Assembly (NCBI RefSeq): GCF_040712075.1
Contig: NZ_JBFCVL010000004.1
Span: forward strand, 248,001 to 312,000
Length of the DNA: 64,000 bases
From: Fodinicurvata sp. EGI_FJ10296
GTDB lineage: Bacteria; Pseudomonadota; Alphaproteobacteria; DSM-16000; Inquilinaceae
Direction of reading: 5' to 3'
The notes under the pieces were generated by a model that worked only from the letters and a program-made list of their open reading frames with translations, was not told the DNA's origin and searched no databases. Below are positions 35,327-44,251 of the stretch, piece after piece; the stretch's first letter is position 1; each line of letters begins with the position of its first letter. Position numbers and translations under genes: made by a program.

Positions 35327-36346
35327 TCAGCCGATCGCAGGCTGCTGCTGCGTAATGCAATGAATGCACCCACCGCCCCAGGCGATGTCGTAGGCCGGCA
35401 CCTGAATGATCTGGCGGTCAGGATAGACTTCGCGGAAGACCTTGTAGGCGCGGTCGTCGGCCGATTGTCCGAAACCGGGAATAATGACCGCGCCATTGCA
35501 AAGGTAAAAATTGGCATAGGACAGGGTGATGCGGCCACCGGTCGGATAGTCCCGGGCGGCCGGCTGCGGCAGTTCCACGACCTGCAGCGCCGCACCGGTC
35601 GCATCGGTGGCACTCCGCAATATGTCAAGATTGTCCTGAAGGACGTCGTAATTCGCATCGTCCTTGTCGTCAGTCGTCAACGCCAGAACGACACCCGGCT
35701 TGGCGAAGGCCGCGATCTCGTCGACATGACCGTCGGTTTCGTCTTCCTCGTATCCCTGAGGCAGCCAGATCGTTCGCGTGATTCCCAGCCACTGAGCGAG
35801 GTTTTCCTCGACCTTCTCCTTGGTCATGCCCGGATTCCGGTTCGGATTGAGCAGGCATTCCTCGGTCACGATGGCCGTGCCAAGGCCGTCGACCGTCACA
35901 GCTCCCCCTTCGAGCACGAATGGCGCTTCGAATCGCTGGACACCGACGCGGTCGACGATACCGGCGGCAACGGCGGCGTCCTTGTCATAGGGCGTGTACT
36001 TTCCGCCCCAGGCATTGAACCGGAAATGAGCGGCGGCCATACCGCCCTGACCGTCGAGGAGGAATATTGGACCGCTATCCCGCAACCAGCTATCGTCAAT
36101 TTCCAGCGGCATCACCTCCACGCTCGACCCGAGGGCGAGCGATGCTTCGATTACGTCGTCCGGGTTGCAGACCATTGTAACCGGCTCGACCGACGAAATC
36201 GCATTGGCCACATCGGCATAAGAAGCGCGTGCAGCCTCGATTCGGTCTCCCCAGATTTCTGCACGGCAAGGCCACGCCATCCACGTCCTTGCGTGGGGCG
36301 CCCATTCGGCCGGCATCCTGAAGCCGTGGTCTGCGGGCGTGGCCAT
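35327..36346 (-). CDS. aguA: Agmatine deiminase
   Basis: Converts agmatine to N-carbamoylputrescine and ammonia. The 339-residue protein has the guanidino-modifying enzyme fold: EIDDSWLRDSGPIFLLD, NAWGGKY, the GGAVTVDG loop, DGHVDEIAAF and the catalytic cysteine C330 in CIHCITQQQP. The residue three before the catalytic Cys is itself Cys (C327), where Asn or Gly is usual. It follows potI on the same strand after 136 bp and probably belongs to the polyamine cluster. Confidence 0.95.
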   Translation of the reverse strand: MATPADHGFRMPAEWAPHARTWMAWPCRAEIWGDRIEAARASYADVANAISSVEPVTMVCNPDDVIEASLALGSSVEVMPLEIDDSWLRDSGPIFLLDGQGGMAAAHFRFNAWGGKYTPYDKDAAVAAGIVDRVGVQRFEAPFVLEGGAVTVDGLGTAIVTEECLLNPNRNPGMTKEKVEENLAQWLGITRTIWLPQGYEEDETDGHVDEIAAFAKPGVVLALTTDDKDDANYDVLQDNLDILRSATDATGAALQVVELPQPAARDYPTGGRITLSYANFYLCNGAVIIPGFGQSADDRAYKVFREVYPDRQIIQVPAYDIAWGGGCIHCITQQQPAIG

Positions 36347-36450
36347 GATCGGCTATCCTGCTGATGGTGACGCGATGGAAGAGAGTATGAATGGTCGATG
36401 GGTTTGGCAATCCTGCCGTGCAGCATTGCCGATGCCAGCCCGGTCGCCAA

Positions 36451-36486
36451 CCCCGTGGTCAGCCCCGTCGTCAGCCCCGTCGTCAG
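36451..36486. repeat. Three 12-bp tandem repeats overlapping the potI stop codon
   Basis: Unit CCCCGTCGTCAG occurs three times (36451-36462 with one mismatch, 36463-36474, 36475-36486), followed by a partial CCGTCGTC copy. On the coding strand each unit carries TGA, and the outermost copy supplies the potI stop. It lies in the potI-aguA spacer. Confidence 0.7.
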
Positions 36487-37322
36487 CCGTCGTCATCCCT
36501 GAATGCGGCCTGCGCATCTTCCTGCCGCCGTCGTTCATGACGCATCAGAACCACACCCGCAACCAGAATACCGGTTGCCACGATTCCGACAATGATGGTG
36601 GCCAGGGCATTGATCTCGGGACTGACGCCCAGCCTGACGCTGGAAAAAATATACATCGGTAACGTCGTCGCCCCCGGCCCGGTAACAAAGCTGGCGATCA
36701 CCAGGTCATCGAGTGAAAGGGTGAAAGCCAGCAGCCACCCGGCAACCAGCGCCGGCGCGATGATCGGCAGTGTAATGACAGCAAAGGTCTTCAACGGCCG
36801 CGCGCCCAGATCCATCGCCGCTTCTTCGATCGATCGGTCGAAACCGACCAGCCGGCTTTGGACCACGACCGCGATATAGGCCATGGAAAAGGTGATATGC
36901 GCAATCGTGATCGTTGTGACACCCCGGCCGGACGGCCATCCGATCCATTGTTCCATCGAGATGAAAAGCAAAAGCTGGGACAGACCGGTGATGACCTCGG
37001 GCATGACCAGCGGCGCCGTCAACATGCCGGCGAAAAGGACCCGCCCTGGAAAGCCGCGGAACCGCACCATGGCATAACCACCCATGGTGCCGAGCACGAC
37101 GGCAACCGTCGCCTGAACTGCCGCAATGCGCAGGGACAGCCACGCAGCGCTCAGAACCTGTTCGTTGGCGGCAAGTTCCCGGTACCACTGGGTGGAAAAC
37201 CCGGCCCATACCGTCACCAGCCGCGACTCGTTGAAGGAATAGACGATCAACAGCAGGATCGGCAGATACAGAAAGGCATAGCCGAACGCCATCGTCGTCA
37301 GCAGGAATGCGGAACGCGGCAT
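36483..37322 (-). CDS. potI: Polyamine ABC transporter permease PotI
   Basis: Second inner-membrane permease of a putrescine/spermidine-type importer, 279 residues with six helices. The binding-protein-dependent transport motif region reads EEAAMDLGARPLKTFAVITLPIIAPAL near 163-189, with EAA...G as the ATPase contact. The C-terminal FSSVRLGVSPEINALATI is typical of PotI/PotC. The start codon overlaps the potH stop by one base. The C-terminus ends in a 12-bp repeat tract. Confidence 0.93.
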   Translation of the reverse strand: MPRSAFLLTTMAFGYAFLYLPILLLIVYSFNESRLVTVWAGFSTQWYRELAANEQVLSAAWLSLRIAAVQATVAVVLGTMGGYAMVRFRGFPGRVLFAGMLTAPLVMPEVITGLSQLLLFISMEQWIGWPSGRGVTTITIAHITFSMAYIAVVVQSRLVGFDRSIEEAAMDLGARPLKTFAVITLPIIAPALVAGWLLAFTLSLDDLVIASFVTGPGATTLPMYIFSSVRLGVSPEINALATIIVGIVATGILVAGVVLMRHERRRQEDAQAAFRDDDG

Positions 37323-38341
37323 TACTGCTCCTCCCGCAGCAGCCGGCGATTGCGCACCGCCTGGATCACCACGATCGGCACCACCAGCACCAGCAGCAAC
37401 GCGACCGCGACGGCGGAAGCCACCGGCCAGTCGCGGTTATTGAAGAATTCGTCCCACAGCACCTTGCCGATCATCAGCGTATCCGGACCGCCCAGGAGTT
37501 CCGGTATGACGAACTCGCCCACCGACGGCACGAAAACCAACAGCGACCCGGCAAGAATTCCCGGCATCGACAGCGGCAAGGTGATGGTCAGGAAGGTTTT
37601 CCAGGGCCGGCAGCCAAGATCGGCGGCAGCTTCCAGCAGCGCGCCGTCCATTTTTTCAAGCGTCGCATAGAGCGGGAGGATCATGAAGGGCAGATAGGAA
37701 TAGGTAATGCCGAGATAGACAGCCAGATCCGTGTTGATGATCTGTAGCGGCTCGTCGATGATGCCAATGCCGACCAGCAGGTTGTTGAGATAGCCATTGC
37801 CGCGCAAAATCCCCATCCACGCATAGACGCGGATCAGGAACGACGTCCAAAACGGCAGGATGACCAGCAACAATAGCGGTATCCGCCACGCCCGGTCGGC
37901 CCTGGCGATACCGTATGCCACCGGATAGCCGATCAGCAGACACAACAGGGTCGAAATCAAGGCAATCTTGATCGAATTCAGATACGCGACGGCATAAAGG
38001 CTGTCCTGCATCAGAAACAGGAAATTGGCAAAGTTCAGGTTGATCGTCAGATAGGCGTCGCCCGCCCATTCCACCAGCGGCGTATAGGGCGGCCGCCCGA
38101 ACACCATCTCGGCCAGGCTGATCTTGAGGACGATCAGAAACGGCACCAGAAAAAACAGCACCAGCCAGCCATAGGCGGGCAAGAGCGCGAAAAACCGCCC
38201 GGTCAGACCGACCCGGCGTCCAACAGCCGCAATCCGGTCGCCAATGCCGATGCCGGGCACACTTGCAGAACCTGCCTCCGGCGACCCGCCCGGGCCATGA
38301 TCAGGTACATGATCCGGGGTCCTGTCCGTGGGAATCGTCAT
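37322..38341 (-). CDS. potH: Polyamine ABC transporter permease PotH
   Basis: First permease of the polyamine importer, 339 residues. After a polar Pro/Gly-rich N-terminus of about 45 residues come six membrane helices. Family features: RVYAWMGILRGNGYLNNLL, FMILPLYATLEKMDGALLEAAADLG and the ATPase-contact loop PWKTFLTITLPLSMPGI. The ATG at 38341 overlaps the potG stop in an ATGA, so the pair is translationally coupled; an in-frame extension to 38398 would lie inside potG and is rejected. Confidence 0.93.
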   Translation of the reverse strand: MTIPTDRTPDHVPDHGPGGSPEAGSASVPGIGIGDRIAAVGRRVGLTGRFFALLPAYGWLVLFFLVPFLIVLKISLAEMVFGRPPYTPLVEWAGDAYLTINLNFANFLFLMQDSLYAVAYLNSIKIALISTLLCLLIGYPVAYGIARADRAWRIPLLLLVILPFWTSFLIRVYAWMGILRGNGYLNNLLVGIGIIDEPLQIINTDLAVYLGITYSYLPFMILPLYATLEKMDGALLEAAADLGCRPWKTFLTITLPLSMPGILAGSLLVFVPSVGEFVIPELLGGPDTLMIGKVLWDEFFNNRDWPVASAVAVALLLVLVVPIVVIQAVRNRRLLREEQ

Positions 38342-39519
38342 TCGGTCACCACGACAGCCGCCTGAGGACGCCAGCCAATCGTGACGCGGTCCTCCCACGT
38401 AATCGGCATTTCGGTGCGCCGGGCGAGATTGGGCGCGGTGACCCTGACGGTTGTCCCGTCATCGAGATCGATCATGTAGTTGGAGGTGCTGCCCAGATAA
38501 GCAATATCCCGAACGATACCGGCCGCGGTGTTGCGCGACCCATCTGGCGCCGCCCCGTTGCCCGCCCTGGCCCCGTTGCTCCCGTCGACAAGCTCGATCG
38601 AGAGCTTTTCCGGACGCACGGCGACCCAGACCCGGGTTCCCAGGGCAACGCCGCCGGTCGAGGCAACCCGCAGGATGCCCAGCGACCGACTGCCGGTATC
38701 GACGGACAGAATACCGGACTCCGCATCGGTGACGACGCCCTCGAACATGTTCACCGACCCGATGAACTCTGCCACATAGCGGCTGTGGGGGAATTCGTAA
38801 ATCTCGCCCGGAGTGCCCAGCTGGGCGACGTAACCGCTGTCCATCACCGCGATGCGGGACGACATGGTCATGGCTTCTTCCTGATCGTGCGTGACGACCA
38901 CGAAAGTGATGCCGAGCTGTTCCTGAATGTTGACCAGTTCGAACTGGGTGCGCTCGCGCAGCTTCTTGTCGAGCGCCGCCAGGGGTTCGTCCAGCAAGAG
39001 CAGCTTCGGCTTCTTGGCCAGACAGCGCGCCAGTGCCACCCGCTGACGCTGCCCGCCGCTCAGCTGGTGCGGTCGCCGGCGCCGGAACGGAACAAGTTGG
39101 ACAAGGTCCAGCATTTCCTCGACCCGGTCGCGGATTTCCGCCTTTGTCAGGCGGTCCTGTTTCAGCCCGAAGGCCACGTTCTGTTCCACCGTCATATGCG
39201 GGAACAACGCATAGGACTGGAACATCATGTTGACCGGCCGATTATACGGCGCGATCCCCGCCATATCGACGCCGTCGATGAAAATGCGCCCGGATGTCGG
39301 CTGTTCGAACCCGGCCAGCATGCGCAGCAAGGTCGTCTTGCCGCAGCCGGACCCGCCCAACAGCGCGAAGAACTCGCCCTGATAGATCGAAAGACTGACA
39401 TCGTTGACGGCGACAAATCCGCCGAACGACTTGGTCACGTTTTCGATCCGGATATAAGGCTGGGCGGCGGGGTCCTGCCAGGGTTCCTTCAGGGCGCGTG
39501 CGCGGGAATTCTGGGCCAT
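38338..39519 (-). CDS. potG: Polyamine ABC transporter ATP-binding protein PotG
   Basis: ATPase of the polyamine importer, 393 residues. It has IENVTKSFGGFVAVNDVSL, Walker A GGSGCGKTTLLRML, the signature QLSGGQRQRVALARCL and Walker B LLLLDEPLAALD, then a C-terminal TOBE regulatory domain. A short Gly/Ala/Asn/Pro insertion (GSNGARAGNGAAPDGS) lies in the TOBE region. The start at 39519 has AGGAGG about 13 bases upstream, longer than usual; the frame continues to 39717 through low-complexity repeats that do not look like protein. Confidence 0.93.
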   Translation of the reverse strand: MAQNSRARALKEPWQDPAAQPYIRIENVTKSFGGFVAVNDVSLSIYQGEFFALLGGSGCGKTTLLRMLAGFEQPTSGRIFIDGVDMAGIAPYNRPVNMMFQSYALFPHMTVEQNVAFGLKQDRLTKAEIRDRVEEMLDLVQLVPFRRRRPHQLSGGQRQRVALARCLAKKPKLLLLDEPLAALDKKLRERTQFELVNIQEQLGITFVVVTHDQEEAMTMSSRIAVMDSGYVAQLGTPGEIYEFPHSRYVAEFIGSVNMFEGVVTDAESGILSVDTGSRSLGILRVASTGGVALGTRVWVAVRPEKLSIELVDGSNGARAGNGAAPDGSRNTAAGIVRDIAYLGSTSNYMIDLDDGTTVRVTAPNLARRTEMPITWEDRVTIGWRPQAAVVVTE

Positions 39520-39579
39520 GATCGACCGGTGGACCTCCTGGGTGGGGTCGGCTGGGTGGGTCGGAAAGCGTTCGCCAGA

Positions 39580-39607
39580 AATCGGTGGCCGGGAATCGGT
39601 GGCTGGA
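39580..39607. repeat. Two 14-bp tandem repeats in the potF-potG spacer
   Basis: AATCGGTGGCCGGG (39580-39593) is followed by AATCGGTGGCTGGA (39594-39607), two mismatches. The 148-bp spacer between potF and potG holds other GGTGGGTCGG-type simple sequence and no gene. Confidence 0.6.
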
Positions 39608-39667
39608 AACCGTTCTGGTCGGGAGAGCCGGTCCGGCCATTGCCGCACCGGCCTCCCTTGCCCGCCA

Positions 39668-40774
39668 CTACTGGCCGGTGCGTACCCGGGTCCAGGTCCG
39701 CGTCCGCGCCCGTTCATAGGAAGGATCGACGGACTGCGCCGAGAACAGCCGGTCCTGTACCTCCTGCGGTGGGAACACGGACGGATCCGACGATATTTCG
39801 GGGTCCATCAGGTCGCGCGAGGCAGGAACGGCGTTCGCATAGACGACATAATTGGTGATGTCGGCAATGATTTCGGGTTGCAGGATGAAGTTGATGAACT
39901 CATGCGCCGCTTCGGGATTGGGCGCATCGGCCGGGATGCCCATCATGTCGAACCACAGCACCGTTCCTTCTTCCGGAATGGTATAGCCGATCGTGAAATC
40001 CTGTTCGGCTTCGGCGGCACGGTCCCGCGCCTGGAAAACGTCTCCCGACCAGCCGATCGCCAGACAGATCTCGCCGTTCGCCAGGTCGTTGATGTATTGC
40101 GAAGAATGGAAATAGCGCACATGTTCGCGCAGTTCCATCAGCCTGTCTTCGGCTTGCTGCAATGCGTCGAGATCTTCGCCATACGGATCGTGGCCAAGAT
40201 AGTTCAGCATCATGGGAATGATTTCAGCCGCGTCGTCCAGCATCGACACGCCGCAATCCGCAAAATTCGCCACCACTTCCGGGTCGAAGATCAGATCCAG
40301 CGAGGTCAGCGGCGCATCCTGCATGCGCTCCAGCACGGCTTCCCGGTTATAGCCGATGCCGTTCGTGCCCCACATATAGATGACGCCGTAATCCTGGGTG
40401 TCGACACGGTCCATCAGGCTGGCATCGAGGTTATCGAGATTCGGGATCAGATCCCGGTCCAGTTCCTGATAGATCCCGGCGTCGACCTGGCGCTGGAAAT
40501 ACGGAACAGCTGTCGGCACGACAATGTCGTATCCGGCCGCACCGGCCATCAGCCGGGCTTCGACAACCGAGTTGCTGTCATAGACGTCGTAATTGACGCT
40601 GATGCCGGTTTCTTCCTCGAACCGTTCGATCGTGTCTTCGGCAATATAGTCCGACCAGTTGAAGACGTTGAGTTCCTGGGCGCCGGCGGTCGTTCCCGCC
40701 ATGCCGACAACGCAAAGCGCCGTCGCCGCCAATCCCGTACCGATCGCCCTGCCGTGATTCCTGCTCTGCCGCAT
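39668..40774 (-). CDS. potF: Polyamine ABC transporter substrate-binding protein PotF
   Basis: Periplasmic putrescine-type binding protein, 368 residues, with a Sec signal (GLAATALCVVGMAGTTAGAQ). The mature start ELNVFNWSDYIAEDTIERFEEETGI is the classic PotD/PotF signature with the amine-binding WSDYI. Other typical parts are YDIVVPTAVPYFQRQ, MWGTNGIGYN, EICLAIGWSGDVFQA and PEEGTVLWFDMMGIP. It is the first of potFGHI and lies downstream of the aminotransferase gene on the same strand after a 218-bp spacer that carries 14-bp repeats. Confidence 0.95.
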   Translation of the reverse strand: MRQSRNHGRAIGTGLAATALCVVGMAGTTAGAQELNVFNWSDYIAEDTIERFEEETGISVNYDVYDSNSVVEARLMAGAAGYDIVVPTAVPYFQRQVDAGIYQELDRDLIPNLDNLDASLMDRVDTQDYGVIYMWGTNGIGYNREAVLERMQDAPLTSLDLIFDPEVVANFADCGVSMLDDAAEIIPMMLNYLGHDPYGEDLDALQQAEDRLMELREHVRYFHSSQYINDLANGEICLAIGWSGDVFQARDRAAEAEQDFTIGYTIPEEGTVLWFDMMGIPADAPNPEAAHEFINFILQPEIIADITNYVVYANAVPASRDLMDPEISSDPSVFPPQEVQDRLFSAQSVDPSYERARTRTWTRVRTGQ

Positions 40775-40916
40775 GGCCTGCCCTGCCTCGTTTGTGATTG
40801 CCCCTCGCACCGCGTGGCCGCAACCCTCGCGGGCGCGGCGCGGCCTTACTCTTTGTCAAAGACGAACGATAAGAGCAACACTCTTTGCGATCCAGCGCCA
40901 ATTGGTGCCGAAGGCC

Positions 40917-40964
40917 GGGCCCAGGGGATCGGGCCCAGGGGATCGGGCCCAGGGGATCGGGCCC
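40917..40964. repeat. Perfect 14-bp tandem repeats upstream of potF
   Basis: Three identical copies of GGGCCCAGGGGATC (40917-40930, 40931-40944, 40945-40958) are followed by a fourth GGGCCC (40959-40964). This gives four GGGCCC palindromes spaced exactly 14 bp. The block lies 143-190 bp upstream of the potF start and 29 bp from the end of the aminotransferase gene. It may be simple slippage or a repeated regulatory site. Confidence 0.8.
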
Positions 40965-40992
40965 GTGGTTTCCCTCTGTAGGGGCGGAAACT

Positions 40993-42375
40993 CTAAAGCC
41001 GCCCCAGATCCCGCGCCGTGGCGTCGATCGCTGCCCGGGCGCGTTCGAGAATCAGGTCGATATCGTCGCGTGTCGCGATCAGCGCCGGCGACAGCACCAT
41101 CGCGTCCCGCACGGCCCGCATCACGAGATTCTGTTCGAAACAGTGATCCCTGCAGCGGCTGCCGACCGAGCCCATATCGGGGAAGCGGGCCCGGGTCTTG
41201 CGGTCCGCGACCAACTCGATCGCCCCGATCAGTCCTTCGCTGCGCACTTCGCCGACAATCGGATGATCGTCGAACACCTCGTGAAGGCGCCGGTTGAGAT
41301 AGGGCCCGGTATCGTCGCGAACGCGCTCCACCAGCCCCTCGCGCCGAATCAGGTCGATATTGGCCAGGGCGACCGCGCAGGGCACCGGATGGCCCGAATA
41401 AGTATAGCCGTGGTAGAATTCGCCGCCCTTGTCGATGAGGGTATCCGCGACCCGGTCGCCGACCATGACCGCAGAAAGCGGCTGATATCCCGACGTTATC
41501 CCCTTGGCCAGGGTCATCAGGTCCGGCTTGATGCCGTACCGGTCCGAACCGAACCAATGGCCGGTCCGCCCGAAGCCGGTAATGACCTCGTCGGCGATCA
41601 GCAGCACGTCATGGCGGCGGCAAATCTGCTGGATCCTTTCCCAGTATCCGGCCGGCGGTATGATCACGCCGCCCGCGCCCTGGATCGGCTCGCCGATAAA
41701 GGCCGCGACGGTGTCGGCGCCGAGTTCCAGGATCCGATCCTCAACCGCCTGTGCCGCCCGTTCAGCGAACGCCTCTTCGCTCAGGTCGCCACCGGCATCG
41801 TACCAATAGGGCGCCATGACGTGGTGGAAACCCGGCATCGGCAGGTCGGCCTGACGGTGCATCGCCGACATGCCGCCGAGACTGATCGAGGCCATGGTCG
41901 AGCCGTGATAGCCATACTGCCGGCCGATGATCGTCTTTTTCCGGTGCTTGCCCTGCAGGTTCCAGAAATGCCGAACCATGCGCACGATGGTGTCGTTCGA
42001 TTCCGATCCCGACGAGCCATAGAACACATGGTTCAGCCCCTCCGGCGTCAGGTCGACCAGCGTGGCCGCCAGTTGCACCGGCGACGGCGTCGCCGTTTTG
42101 AAGAAGCAGTTATAATAGGGCAGCGTCTGCAGCTGCTCGTATGCCGCGCGTGCCAGTTCCTCGCGTCCGTAGCCGACATTGACGCACCATAGCCCCGCCA
42201 TGGCGTCGATCATCTCGCCGCCATCGGTGTCCCATAGCCGCAATCCGTCGGCCCGGGCGATGATCCGGCTGCCCCCCTCGCCGGCCAGCGCCTTGTAGTC
42301 GGTGAATGGATGAAGGTGGTGGGCGGTATCCAGCTTCTTCAGTTCCGCCGTACCCGGTATCGATTGTCCTGCCAT
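40993..42375 (-). CDS. spuC: Putrescine--pyruvate type aminotransferase (SpuC-like)
   Basis: Class III PLP enzyme, 460 residues, expected to convert putrescine to 4-aminobutanal using pyruvate. The N-terminus HHLHPFTDYKAL and the segments GLWCVNVGYGREELA, FYGSSGSESNDTIVRM, YHGSTMASISLGGM and ADEVITGFGRTG are close to the SpuC/PauT group; the Schiff-base lysine is in LAKGITSGYQPLSAV. It lies between a glutamine synthetase homologue and potF on the same strand. The upstream 297-bp spacer (42376-42672) has no gene; it holds a GCATGG/CCATGC inverted repeat at 42392-42408 just before this start. Confidence 0.9.
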   Translation of the reverse strand: MAGQSIPGTAELKKLDTAHHLHPFTDYKALAGEGGSRIIARADGLRLWDTDGGEMIDAMAGLWCVNVGYGREELARAAYEQLQTLPYYNCFFKTATPSPVQLAATLVDLTPEGLNHVFYGSSGSESNDTIVRMVRHFWNLQGKHRKKTIIGRQYGYHGSTMASISLGGMSAMHRQADLPMPGFHHVMAPYWYDAGGDLSEEAFAERAAQAVEDRILELGADTVAAFIGEPIQGAGGVIIPPAGYWERIQQICRRHDVLLIADEVITGFGRTGHWFGSDRYGIKPDLMTLAKGITSGYQPLSAVMVGDRVADTLIDKGGEFYHGYTYSGHPVPCAVALANIDLIRREGLVERVRDDTGPYLNRRLHEVFDDHPIVGEVRSEGLIGAIELVADRKTRARFPDMGSVGSRCRDHCFEQNLVMRAVRDAMVLSPALIATRDDIDLILERARAAIDATARDLGRL

Positions 42376-42672
42376 GGTCTGGCCCCTTTGTGCATGGGAA
42401 GTCCATGCGTCATGCTAATCAGCCGTAATGCGCGGCCCATTGACCGCACCCCTCGCGTCGGTTCGGCGCCAGCCGTCACGCGCAACACTTCACACGCGGG
42501 GAGGATTATAGCCGATACGGGCGCAGAGAATCAGAAGAACGTCTTTGGGTGTCCGGTTGCCACGATATCGCCCCTGCGGTCGACAAAGGCTGCGATAGCC
42601 ATCGGTTGAAATGCCGTGCACGTCCATGACGCTCGAACTCTCCCGACACCCCGGATTTACCGGGCGATGGTG

Positions 42673-44016
42673 CTAGACATTCAGCAGCAGGTTCTCGCGT
42701 TCCCACGAACTGATCACCTGCTGATAGGCATCGTACTCAGCCAGCTTAACATACCATACGGCATCGACGAATTTGTCGCCCAGAACCTCGCGCAACGGCT
42801 TCGAAGCACTGAACTTGCCCAACGCATCCCAGAGATGGCGCGGCAGCGTGAAAGCCAGCCGTTTGGCGCTGCCTTGTATCTGCTTCGACGGCTCCAGCGC
42901 CTGCACCATGCCCAGATAACCGCAGGCAAGCGATCCGGCGATCATCAGATACGGGTTGGCGTCGGCCCCCGCGACGCGATTCTCGACCCGCGTCGCGGCT
43001 GCCTCCGAGATCGGCACCCTGAAGCCGACGCTGCGATTGTCACGGCCCCAGTGAACGTTGATCGGCGCATCGCTCTCCGGATCCAGGCGGCGGTACGAAT
43101 TGACGTTCGGCGCGAACAGCGGCATCGCCGCCGGGACGAATTTCTGCAAGCCGGCGACGAAGCCCCGGAACAGGTCGCTGTGTTCGCCGTCTTCGGTAAC
43201 GAAAAGATTGCGACCCGTTTCGATATCGACCACCGACTGGTGCAGATGCATGGCGCTGCCGGGTTCGTGCTGCATCGGCTTGGCCATGAAGGTGGCATAG
43301 ACGTTATGCCGCAACGCCGCCTCGCGCACGGTGCGCTTGAACAGCAATACCTGATCGGCCAGTTCCAGCGGCTCGCCGTGGTTGAAGTTGATCTCGATCT
43401 GGGCGGCGCCGGCTTCGTGGCTCAACGTATCGATATCGAGATTCATCACCTCGCAGTAGTCGTAGACGTCCTCGAAGATCGGGTCGAATTCGTTGACCGC
43501 ATCGATACCATAGGCCTGGCGCCCTGTCTCCGGGCGTCCCGACCGGCCGATCGGCGGCTCAAGCGGATAGTCGGGATCGGTGTTGACCCGGACCAGATAG
43601 AATTCCAGCTCGGGCGCGACGATCGGGCGCCAGCCGCGGGCCTCGTACAGCGCCAGAACCCGTCGCAGAACCTGGCGCGGCGAAATCGAGACCGGGTTGC
43701 CATCGGCATAGACGCAGTCGCAGATCAGCTGGGCCGTCGGCTCGTCGTACCACGGAACAAGGCGTACCGAATTGGCGTCGGGCACCATATAAATGTCGAT
43801 GACGGCATCGTCGGTGACGTCCTCGTCTCGCGGATAGGTGCCGGTGACCGTCTGGATGAAGATCGATTCGGGCAGGCGGAGACCGCGTGACGAGAGGCTC
43901 TTGACGAATTTCTCGTCCGGCAGGATCTTTCCCCGCGCGATGCCATTCATATCCGGAACCAGACATTCGACCTCGGTAACGCCGTGTTCGGCCAGATAAT
44001 CTTCGAGTACACCCAT
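42673..44016 (-). CDS. Glutamine synthetase family protein, gamma-glutamyl-polyamine synthetase candidate
   Basis: A 447-residue glutamine-synthetase-fold enzyme. Motifs: CLVPDMNGIARGKILP at the start, the ATP/metal region PELEFYLV, AAQIEINFNHGEPLELADQ, the AMHLHQS glutamate site and NRVAGADANPYL. Such proteins in polyamine loci ligate glutamate to putrescine or other amines (PuuA/Pau group) rather than ammonia; assignment here rests on the motifs and on the spuC-pot context. It differs clearly from the second homologue at 44252, so the two may prefer different amines. A small CCCGG/CCGGG hairpin follows the stop near 42650-42666. Confidence 0.88.
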   Translation of the reverse strand: MGVLEDYLAEHGVTEVECLVPDMNGIARGKILPDEKFVKSLSSRGLRLPESIFIQTVTGTYPRDEDVTDDAVIDIYMVPDANSVRLVPWYDEPTAQLICDCVYADGNPVSISPRQVLRRVLALYEARGWRPIVAPELEFYLVRVNTDPDYPLEPPIGRSGRPETGRQAYGIDAVNEFDPIFEDVYDYCEVMNLDIDTLSHEAGAAQIEINFNHGEPLELADQVLLFKRTVREAALRHNVYATFMAKPMQHEPGSAMHLHQSVVDIETGRNLFVTEDGEHSDLFRGFVAGLQKFVPAAMPLFAPNVNSYRRLDPESDAPINVHWGRDNRSVGFRVPISEAAATRVENRVAGADANPYLMIAGSLACGYLGMVQALEPSKQIQGSAKRLAFTLPRHLWDALGKFSASKPLREVLGDKFVDAVWYVKLAEYDAYQQVISSWERENLLLNV

Positions 44017-44251
44017 ATATACCGGCCGGGACTTGCGCCCCGGCTCCCCTGTTGATCGCCATTCGCGGCTATGGCCATGTTCCGCTGGAGCCGTCTTCGG
44101 CTAGGATCGACCAAGCCCGGCTGTAGATCAACCCAAGGTTCAACGCGATTGCTTTGCTTGACACCAACGCCGCGTCGTTCAGCATCCGGTTCTGGATATC
44201 ATTCGTCCCGGGCCGCAGCCAGACGAATCCCGACGACCACACAGGCTTGAA

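Noticed and set aside
40917-40964. CRISPR array
   Set aside because: The repeats are 14 bp and directly adjoining, with no spacers and no cas genes in the window.
38263-42192. Long rightward open frames opposite potG, potF and the aminotransferase (up to about 530 codons)
   Set aside because: They are antisense shadows of strongly recognisable genes in high-GC sequence and show no domain pattern.
44158-44163. Promoter for puuA from the perfect TTGACA
   Set aside because: No acceptable -10 element lies 16-18 bases downstream.
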